From contig NZ_NKUG01000048.1 of the NCBI RefSeq assembly GCF_014845095.1, positions 1 to 42,457 on the forward strand: a stretch of 42,457 nucleotides of DNA, given 5' to 3'. This stretch comes from Methylobacterium bullatum. Lineage in GTDB: Bacteria > Pseudomonadota > Alphaproteobacteria > Rhizobiales > Beijerinckiaceae. A program made the translations under genes and the position numbers. Under the pieces are notes generated by a model that ran no database searches, was not told the origin of the DNA, and saw only the letters and a list, made by a program, of their open reading frames with translations. This document shows, piece after piece, positions 34,348 through 42,457 of the stretch. Positions within the stretch are counted from its first letter, which is position 1, and every line of letters begins with the position of its first letter.

Positions 34348-34379
34348 CCCGGCTTCATCCAGCCGGATGAAAAGCCGGG
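34348..34379. terminator. Bidirectional terminator-like hairpin
   Basis: The stem CCCGGCTTCATCC / GGATG-aa-AAGCCGGG, with a 4-nt loop and a 2-nt bulge, lies between the convergent CNNM and BKACE genes. It has an A/T pair of short runs inside but no long U-run. Confidence 0.6.
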
Positions 34380-34390
34380 CCGCTCATCCG

Positions 34391-35224
34391 TCAGGTCGCC
34401 AGCCCGAGGGCGGTGCGAGCCTCGGCCGGGCTGGCGACCCGCCTGCCATGACGGATCACCGTGTCCACGGCGCGGCCGACGAGTTCGGCGTTGCTGGTCG
34501 CCAGGCGGTCCTTCGTGATGCGGATGTTGTCCTCCAGGCCGGTGCGCACCGCGTCGGCCCCGCGCGCCAGGGCCCATTCCATCACGACCGCCTGATTGCG
34601 GCCGATCCCGGCCGCCGTCCAGGTCGCCTCGGGCAGGATGCGCCGCATCTCGCCGAGCAGGATGTCGAGCAGGCGCTCGTCCGCCGGCATGGCGTTCTGC
34701 ACGCCCATGACGAACTGCACATGCGGGCGCGCGTCCATGAGGCCCGCCTCCACGAGGCGCCTGGCGCCGTGCAGATGCGAGAGGTCGAAGATCTCGATCT
34801 CCGGCCGGACGCCGTATTCTTGCATCTGGCTGGCGAGAGCGGTCACGAGGCTCGCGGGGTTCTCGTAGACGATGGTGGGGAAGTTCACCGAGCCGGTGGA
34901 CAGCGACGCCATGTCGGGCCGATGCTTCAGCGACAGGCCGCGCCCGGCCGGGTCGCGCCCGCGTCCTCCGGTGGAGAACTGCACGATCATCCCGGGGCAG
35001 TGCCTGCGCAGGCCCTCCTGCACGGCGGCGAACTTGTCCGGGTCGGAAGACGGGCTCTCGTCGTCGTTGCGGACGTGGATATGGGCGAGCGTCGCGCCGG
35101 CCTCGAAGGCCCGTTGCGTGGATTCGATCTGCTCTGCGATCGTCACCGGCACGGCCGGGTTGTCTTTCTTGCGCGGCACCGAACCGGTGATCGCCACGGC
35201 GACGACGACGGGGTTGCGACTCAT
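34391..35224 (-). CDS. 3-keto-5-aminohexanoate cleavage enzyme family protein (BKACE)
   Basis: A 277-aa BKACE (beta-keto acid cleavage enzyme, formerly DUF849) protein. These Zn-dependent TIM barrels condense a beta-keto acid with acetyl-CoA, giving an acyl-CoA and acetoacetate. The Zn-binding pair appears in GATLAHIHVRNDD and in EIEIFDLSHLHG. Other family segments are VAITGSVPRKKDNP and TWTAAGIGRNQAVVMEWALA. Near the C-terminus VRTGLEDNIRITKDRLA is diagnostic. The substrate cannot be inferred. The start at 35224 has GGAGGA upstream. It is a single gene with a terminator at its 3' end. Confidence 0.92.
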   Translation of the reverse strand: MSRNPVVVAVAITGSVPRKKDNPAVPVTIAEQIESTQRAFEAGATLAHIHVRNDDESPSSDPDKFAAVQEGLRRHCPGMIVQFSTGGRGRDPAGRGLSLKHRPDMASLSTGSVNFPTIVYENPASLVTALASQMQEYGVRPEIEIFDLSHLHGARRLVEAGLMDARPHVQFVMGVQNAMPADERLLDILLGEMRRILPEATWTAAGIGRNQAVVMEWALARGADAVRTGLEDNIRITKDRLATSNAELVGRAVDTVIRHGRRVASPAEARTALGLAT

Positions 35225-35537
35225 GGCTCTGTCCTCCGGCGGCAGGTCGAAGACCGCGGTTTCGGCCCTGCCGAACAGCGCGATGTCGACCATGTATACA
35301 AGGGCGCGATGGGGTCGTCTCGATGTCGCGGTGGGCGACCGGCCGGTTCCGGCAGGGGTATCGGCCCTGCATCGGCCATCGGATCGCTCTCGTTCGGCGT
35401 GTCACCGGGGAGGGAAAGCCGCGTCCCCGAGCCGGTTTCGCAAACGTCGTCACCGGTCCTGCATTCTGAAACCGGCGACACACGAACGACCCGAGCAAAG
35501 TCGATCGCCGACTTGTCGATGCGAACCCGCGTCGGCG
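35225..35537. other. Intergenic region between BKACE and the gyrB operon
   Basis: A stretch of 313 bp without a gene. At 35507-35537 an inverted repeat CGCCGAC/GTCGGCG with a 17-nt spacer abuts the stop of the next gene and may end the gyrB transcript. The remainder shows nothing recognisable. Confidence 0.4.
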
Positions 35538-35858
35538 TCAGGCGATGCCCGGAGTTTCGTCGTCCTCGTCGATGAGGCTCAGCGTGCGCAGGATCGCGAG
35601 GGCGACCATCTCGGCATCCACCTCGCCCTCGGCCGTGGCCGGCAGGATCGCCACGGTGCTGACCTCTTGTCCGGCAAGACGCCCGACGACGACCTTGTAG
35701 ACCTCCCCGCCGGGCGCGTCGTCGTCGCGCACGAGGCAGACGCGGTGATCGCCGGCCTCCCCGTAGACGCGCTGCGTCGTCACCTCGACACGGTCGTCGT
35801 CACTGACGGGCTCGGGCCGACGCGGCTGACCGAAGGTCGGACGGATGATGTTGCTCAT
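35538..35858 (-). CDS. Hypothetical protein downstream of gyrB, 106 aa
   Basis: I do not recognise a named family. The protein starts MSNIIRPTFGQPRRPEPVSD and has a beta-rich middle with RVCLVRDDDAPGGEVYKVVV, then a helical end (DAEMVALAILRTLSLIDED) and an acidic C-terminus. It has GGGAGGG before the ATG at 35858 and lies 24 bp after the gyrB stop codon, so it is translated from the gyrB mRNA. The start at MSN is preferred over an upstream Met that lies near gyrB's last codons. No membrane segment. A role with DNA gyrase is possible only by association. Confidence 0.72.
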   Translation of the reverse strand: MSNIIRPTFGQPRRPEPVSDDDRVEVTTQRVYGEAGDHRVCLVRDDDAPGGEVYKVVVGRLAGQEVSTVAILPATAEGEVDAEMVALAILRTLSLIDEDDETPGIA

Positions 35859-35882
35859 GTCGACCCTCCCGGCCGCATTCAT

Positions 35883-38420
<2,538 letters not shown>

Positions 38421-38595
38421 TCAGTGGGCTATATATAAGCGGTGCGTCTTGAAAATGCACCGCATGAGCACACGCGGTCCCCGTGTCTTCCCGCCCACTC
38501 GGAGGCTTGCCGCCAAGCTTGAGATCGCCCCAATCTCACTCTGCGTCGAGGGTCGCGCCGACCCTTTCGAAAACATACCGTGCAGGGTATGAAGA

Positions 38596-38964
38596 ATGGG
38601 CTGGCGGGTCGAGCTTCACCATGAATTCCGGCGCGAGTTCGATGAGCTGCAGGAGGCGGTTCAGGACGAGTTGCTGGCCATGATCGAGCTTCTGAAGGTC
38701 GCGGGCCCTGGATTGAGACGGCCCGGGGCGGATACGCTCAATGGTTCGAAGCATGCCAACATGAAAGAGCTTCGCTTCGAGGCGGACGATGGTGTCTGAC
38801 GGGTGGCCTTCGCCTTCGATCCTGTTCGAACGGGCATTCTCCTCGTCGCCGATGACAAGTCCGGTGTTTCGGGGAAACGTTTCTATACCGCGTTGATCAA
38901 GCGGGCCGATGCCCGTTTCGACCAGCATCTCAAGGCCTTGCGCAGGGATGGGAGCTCCCGGTGA
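38596..38964 (+). pseudogene. RelE/ParE-type toxin broken by one in-frame TGA
   Basis: The frame reads as a 122-codon toxin of the phage Gp49-like/HigB family: ELHHEFRREFDELQEAVQDE and LRFEADDGV-stop-RVAFAFDPVRTGI. It continues with VADDKSGVSGKRFYTALIKR and DARFDQHLKAL. The interruption is TGA at 38797-38799; in relatives this position is Trp, so TGG to TGA is the simplest cause. Its final TGA overlaps the antitoxin GTG (GTGA at 38961-38964), so the pair was once coupled. No frameshift is seen. The toxin is presumably inactive unless the stop is read through. Confidence 0.85.
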
Positions 38965-39338
38965 CCGATGACCATCGCCCTGTTTCGGCGGACGACATCC
39001 TCGCGTCGCTCACGCCGGAGCGACAGGCACGGATCAGAGCGCGCGGCGCCGAACTGATCGCCGAAGAGTTCGCGTTGAGGGACCTGCGACGTGCCGAGGA
39101 GATCACCCAGGCAACAGTCGCCGAACGGCTAGGGGGCCGCCAGGTCTATGTCTCGCGCCTCGAGAAGCGCGCGGACATGAAGCTATCGACCTTGCGTGCC
39201 TATGTGCGGGCGATCGGCGGCGATCTCCAACTCCTGGTGACGTTTCCGGAAGGCCGCGCCGTCCGTCTGAAAGACATCGGCGCGGCCGTTCCTCGTGCCC
39301 GCAGAAATCCGGCCCGGAAGACCAAGACCGCCGAATGA
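38961..39338 (+). CDS. XRE-family antitoxin of a broken toxin-antitoxin pair
   Basis: A 125-aa protein with an N-terminal helical region (DDILASLTPERQARIRARGA) and a Cro/XRE helix-turn-helix at ~45-100 (ITQATVAERLGGRQVYVSRL, EKRADMKLSTLRAYVRAIGG). Such proteins neutralise HigB/RelE-like toxins encoded just upstream. The GTG at 38961 overlaps the toxin stop. The frame is intact while the toxin is not, as expected of a surviving antitoxin. The C-terminus is basic (RRNPARKTKTAE). It is convergent with the MBL gene, 22 bp away. Confidence 0.85.
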   Translation: MTDDHRPVSADDILASLTPERQARIRARGAELIAEEFALRDLRRAEEITQATVAERLGGRQVYVSRLEKRADMKLSTLRAYVRAIGGDLQLLVTFPEGRAVRLKDIGAAVPRARRNPARKTKTAE

Positions 39339-39360
39339 CATCACCGACCGGTCTTCGGTC

Positions 39361-40005
39361 TCACTCCTGCAGGAACGGATTGGTCATCCGCTCCTCGCCC
39401 AGCGTGCTCGTCGGGCCGTGGCCTGGGATGAAGGCGATGTCGTCGCCCAGCGGCAGGACCTTCTCCTTGATGGCGCGGATGAGCTGGTCGTGGTTGCCGC
39501 CGGGCAGGTCGGTGCGGCCGACCGAGCCCTTGAACACCACGTCTCCCACCAGGGCGAAGCGCGCGTCGCGGCTGACGAAGACGACGCTGCCGGGCGAGTG
39601 GCCGGGCGCGTGCAGGATGTCGAAGGCGAGATCGCCCACGCTCACCGCATCGCCTTCGGCGAGCCAGCGATCCGGAATCACCGCGCGAGCCCCGTCGATG
39701 CCGTAATTCGCCCCCGTCTCGGGCAGGCTGTCGAGGAGGTAGCGGTCGGCCTCGTGCGGGCCTTCGATGGGGACGCCGAGCCGCTCGCGCAGCTCGTCCG
39801 CGCCGCCCGCATGGTCGATATGGCCGTGGGTGAGCAGGATCTTCTCGATGGTGATGCCCTGGTCGCGGATCGCGGCCTCGATCCGGTCGAGGTCGCCGCC
39901 GGGATCGACGACGGCGCCGATCTTGGTCTCGTCGGACCAGATCAGGGTGCAGTTCTGCTGGAAGGGCGTCACCGGGATGATGCCGGCGCGGGGCGTACCT
40001 GCCAT
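39361..40005 (-). CDS. MBL-fold metallohydrolase (glyoxalase II-like)
   Basis: A 214-aa metallo-beta-lactamase fold protein. The metal ligands are in ILLTHGHIDHAGGADEL (H-x-H-x-D-H), in HAPGHSPGSVVFVSR, in LVGDVVFKGSVGRTDLPGG and in FIPGHGPTSTLGEER. The pattern resembles the YcbL/GloB-like group that acts on thioesters such as S-lactoylglutathione; the exact substrate is not shown. The ATG at 40005 is chosen; the frame is open upstream but the added residues are basic and not protein-like. No signal peptide. It is a single gene, with the degenerate MITE-like copy just upstream. Confidence 0.9.
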   Translation of the reverse strand: MAGTPRAGIIPVTPFQQNCTLIWSDETKIGAVVDPGGDLDRIEAAIRDQGITIEKILLTHGHIDHAGGADELRERLGVPIEGPHEADRYLLDSLPETGANYGIDGARAVIPDRWLAEGDAVSVGDLAFDILHAPGHSPGSVVFVSRDARFALVGDVVFKGSVGRTDLPGGNHDQLIRAIKEKVLPLGDDIAFIPGHGPTSTLGEERMTNPFLQE

Positions 40006-40060
40006 CGGGACCGTCTCTCCGTCGATTGGGCGCGAGGATCGCGCGGGAGCCGCCTGTCTA

Positions 40061-40122
40061 AGCGGGTTCGCGCCGGCACGCCAACGCTTCCGCTCCCTCG
40101 GGCTTCTGACGCGTCGCGGGTT
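40061..40122. mobile_element. Degenerate copy of the MITE-like element
   Basis: Over its first 60 bp this matches the element at 4806 at about 44 positions, and over the first 30 at 27. Most differences are T-to-C or A-to-G, as if the copy has drifted towards the host's GC level. The right half and the terminal AACCTGCT are not recognisable. It lies in the 298-bp gap before the UbiB-like gene, which otherwise shows no gene. Confidence 0.6.
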
Positions 40123-40303
40123 CCGGCTCGTCGAGCCGTCCGCGGTGCCGCGCGCCGACGATTGCCGCTGCGCCGCCAAAATTCGGCCTCGCCGGCTTCC
40201 TAGACGTGGCCTATCTGGACACCGGCACCGTCCAGGACAGGCCCGCCGGCCTGAGACGACGACACGGCCATCCTCACGCCAGCCGGGGCAGTCCCTTGAG
40301 CAC

Positions 40304-41938
40304 ATGCTGAAAACCGCCTTCGTCGCCGCTCGCGACAGGCAGCGCCTGAGCGAGATCGCCGCCGTCCTCATCGGCTACGGCGTCACCAAGGTGGTGGAGC
40401 GCCTCGGCCTCGGCCATCTGGCGCGGTTCGCCAAGCGCCGCCGGCCGCAGGTGGACGTGGCGCGCCTGTCCCAGCCGCAGCGCGTGCGCCGGGCGATCGA
40501 GGCCCTCGGGCCGACCTTCATCAAGCTCGGCCAGATCCTGGCGAGCCGGCCGGACCTGCTGACGCCGGAATGGACCGAGGAACTGGAGAAGCTCCACAGC
40601 CAGGTCCGGCCCATCGCCTGGGACAAGATCCGCCCGCAGCTGGAGGCCGATCTCGGCGCGCCGCCCTCCGAAATCTTCGCCGAGTTCGACACCGTTCCCC
40701 TGGCCGCGGCCTCCATCGCCCAGGTCTACCGGGCGCGGCTGATGTCCGGCGAGGAGGTGGTGGTGAAGGTCCTGCGTCCGGGCCTGCGCAAGATCATCGA
40801 GGCGGATCTGCGCCTCCTGGCGCATGCGACCCGGATCGTGGTTCAGGAATGGCCGGAATTCGGGCGCTACCAGCCCCACGAGCAGATGCGCCATCTCGCC
40901 AGCGGCCTCTACGGCGAGCTCGACCTCATCAACGAGGCGCGCAACTGCGAGACCATCGCGGCGATCTTCGCCGACCGGGACGACATCGTCATCCCCAAGA
41001 TCCACTGGGAGTTCACCTCCGAGCGCGTCCTCGTCCAGGAATTCATCCACGGCATCCCGCCCAACGACCATGCCCGCCTGGACGCGGCCGGGGTCGACAA
41101 GGTCAAGGTCGCCCAGAAGGGCACCGACGCCTTCCTCAACATGGCGCTGATCGAGGGCGTGTTCCACGCCGACCCGCATCCCGGCAACATGCTGGTGATG
41201 CCCGGCGACCGCATCGGCTTCATCGATTTCGGCATCATCGGCCGCCTCTCCGAGCGCCGCCGCACGCAGTTGCTGATGCTCATCGGCGCCATGCTGAAGG
41301 AGGATTCCGACGGGCTCATGGCCGTGCTTCTGGACTGGACCGGATCGAGCAATCCCGACCTCACCAAGCTCGAATCCTCGTCGCAGGCCTTCATCAACCG
41401 CCATGCCGGCTCGGTGCTGAACTTCGGCGACCTGCTCACCGACTTCATGACCATGGCCCGCGAGAACGACCTCGCCATGCCCACCGACCTCGCCATCCTG
41501 TTCAAGGGCCTGGTGACGGCGGACGGGGTGATGCGCCATCTCGATCCGAAATTCGACCTCTTCACCGCCGCCGGCCCCACGGTGAAGAGCAAGCTCGCCT
41601 CGCAATTCTCGATCAAGGGCATCACCCGCAAGGTCGAGGCCGTGGGCGCCGGATTGTTCGGCGCGGCCTCCGAACTGCCGACCCTGATCCATCTCATGCT
41701 GGTGCGCCTGAAGCAGGGCCGCGTCACCGTCGAGATCGAGCTGAAGGGCATCGAAAAGCTCACCCGCGGCATCGAGCGCGCCGCCGCCCGCATCGCCGTG
41801 GCCCTCATCGTCGCCGCCTTCGCGACGCAGCTCGCTCCCCGCTTCATGGACCTCGGCACCCCGGCTTTCGTGACGGTGGGCGCGATGGTCTGCGTGATCG
41901 GAATCGGCTGGCTCGTGCTGCTGGGGCGAAACAAGTAG
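40304..41938 (+). CDS. ABC1/UbiB-family protein kinase-like protein
   Basis: A 544-aa UbiB/ADCK-type protein, an atypical kinase fold linked to ubiquinone synthesis and lipid handling. The KxGQ motif is in GPTFIKLGQILASRPDLLTP; the Ala-rich nucleotide loop reads AAASIAQVYRARL, then EEVVVKVLRPGLR. The catalytic-type sites are HADPHPGNMLVMPGD and FIDFGIIGRLSE. The C-terminus has two membrane helices (RIAVALIVAAFATQL and FVTVGAMVCVIGIGWLVLL). This layout equals UbiB, but many bacteria carry additional ABC1 proteins, so I do not assign ubiB. It is convergent with higA, 19 bp apart. Confidence 0.9.
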   Translation: MLKTAFVAARDRQRLSEIAAVLIGYGVTKVVERLGLGHLARFAKRRRPQVDVARLSQPQRVRRAIEALGPTFIKLGQILASRPDLLTPEWTEELEKLHSQVRPIAWDKIRPQLEADLGAPPSEIFAEFDTVPLAAASIAQVYRARLMSGEEVVVKVLRPGLRKIIEADLRLLAHATRIVVQEWPEFGRYQPHEQMRHLASGLYGELDLINEARNCETIAAIFADRDDIVIPKIHWEFTSERVLVQEFIHGIPPNDHARLDAAGVDKVKVAQKGTDAFLNMALIEGVFHADPHPGNMLVMPGDRIGFIDFGIIGRLSERRRTQLLMLIGAMLKEDSDGLMAVLLDWTGSSNPDLTKLESSSQAFINRHAGSVLNFGDLLTDFMTMARENDLAMPTDLAILFKGLVTADGVMRHLDPKFDLFTAAGPTVKSKLASQFSIKGITRKVEAVGAGLFGAASELPTLIHLMLVRLKQGRVTVEIELKGIEKLTRGIERAAARIAVALIVAAFATQLAPRFMDLGTPAFVTVGAMVCVIGIGWLVLLGRNK

Positions 41939-41957
41939 GCGGAGCCTCGGCTTCGCT

Positions 41958-42257
41958 CTACGGCGCCGGAACGGTCTGGGGTCCGCAGTAGAGGATGGCG
42001 GAGTAGTCCATCGTCGCGCGAGCCTTGGATAGATCGTGCGCGTTCTGGAGGTTGAGCCAGAACCGGGGCGATGTGCCGAAGCGGACACCGAGCCGGATCG
42101 CCGTGTCGGCACTCACGCCACGCCGCTCGCGGATGATCTCGGACAGGCGGTTGGGGGGAACACCGATCTCGGCCGCGACCTGCCGGGCGGAAAGCCCGAG
42201 TGGGCCGAGGTAGTCTTCGGCCAGGACTTCACCCGGATGTGTGCGAATGCGAGACAA
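41958..42257 (-). CDS. higA: HigA-type addiction-module antitoxin, orphan
   Basis: A 99-aa HigA-family protein. The start RIRTHPGEVLAEDYLGPLGL is diagnostic, followed by the HTH (SARQVAAEIGVPPNRLSEII) and RERRGVSADTAIRLGVRFGT, then FWLNLQNAHDLSKAR. The TTG at 42257 has AGGAG at 7-nt spacing and gives the usual length; a GTG at 42287 is a weaker choice. The HigB toxin should lie just upstream (42258 onward), but all three frames in the last 200 bp contain stops, so the antitoxin is an orphan. It may act as a plain regulator. Confidence 0.85.
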   Translation of the reverse strand: MSRIRTHPGEVLAEDYLGPLGLSARQVAAEIGVPPNRLSEIIRERRGVSADTAIRLGVRFGTSPRFWLNLQNAHDLSKARATMDYSAILYCGPQTVPAP

Positions 42258-42428
42258 ATCCGATCTCCTACGATTTTGCCTTTGCACGGAGGGGCGGCGC
42301 CTTAGGCTCGACGGATTTCACCCCGGAACACGGACCTTCCCGGTGGGGTTCCAAAGGCACGGGACGTCAAGCATCTCCTTAAATCAGCCGCGTTGTATGG
42401 CCCATCTCGGCTGCAGGATGACGCGCTT

Positions 42429-42449
42429 CCCTCCCCCTTGTGGGGAGGG
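42429..42449. repeat. REP-like hairpin CCCTCCCC-cttgt-GGGGAGGG
   Basis: Perfect 8-bp arms with a 5-nt loop at the right end of the window. Short C/G hairpins of this form are common intergenic repeats in alphaproteobacteria. It is the first hint of what lies beyond the window. Confidence 0.55.
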
Positions 42450-42457
42450 ATCGAGGG

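Noticed and set aside
32373..35498. 1041-aa minus-strand open frame
   Set aside because: It spans several real genes in other frames (CNNM, BKACE, the 65-aa gene); its content is His/Gly/Arg-rich antisense text.
38430..38460. TATATATA as the gyrB promoter
   Set aside because: The -10-like run is clear but no -35 box with acceptable spacing was found, so it is mentioned only in the gyrB entry.

Overview
The window looks like chromosomal DNA of a GC-rich alphaproteobacterium of the order Hyphomicrobiales, most likely Methylobacterium or a close relative. The reasons are the strong GC3 bias, a DUF1013/TrcR cell-cycle gene, the sppA-ihfB-lapA-trpF-trpB order, GTG/TTG starts, a Tat-type malate:quinone oxidoreductase, and intergenic palindromes of the kind common in this order. 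The genus is an inference from protein resemblance; no database was searched.

Layout. 1-2.9 kb: a hypothetical gene, then a leftward hpxXYZ/atzG-atzE-atzH-like amidohydrolase cluster with a possible sigma-54 promoter. 3.0-5.8 kb: a rightward three-gene unit, a Nudix-winged-helix regulator of NrtR type with a promoter overlapped by an operator-like repeat, an SPFH/band-7 protein and a divergent NAD-kinase-fold protein, with a MITE-like element before the last gene. 5.8-9.9 kb: leftward sppA, ihfB, lapA-like, trpF, trpB and tRNA-Met(CAU). 10.3-19.7 kb: leftward mqo, rpsA, an unknown gene, trcR, prs, DUF4170, xseA and a small membrane protein. 20.1-25.7 kb: purD, a ribosome-modulation-factor-like microprotein, glk, otsB, DUF427 and a serine beta-lactamase-fold hydrolase.

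25.8-30.5 kb is the accessory part. It holds a decayed IS1595-family transposase, then a markedly AT-richer three-gene overlapping cassette (toxin-like protein, XRE-type HTH protein, DUF6941-like protein), then a resident hypothetical gene and a 689-aa exported protein of unknown function. 31-42.5 kb returns to chromosomal genes: DUF2147, a Cys-rich small protein, a CNNM/CBS membrane protein, a BKACE enzyme, gyrB with a small downstream partner, a toxin-antitoxin pair whose toxin is broken by one TGA, an MBL-fold hydrolase, a UbiB-like kinase and an orphan HigA-type antitoxin.

The two best candidates for something little described are the NrtR-like/SPFH/NADK-like operon, which looks like a pyridine-nucleotide or ADP-ribose-responsive membrane-scaffold system under its own operator, and the AT-rich toxin/HTH/DUF6941 cassette beside a dead transposase. 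Both are proposed from sequence reading alone.
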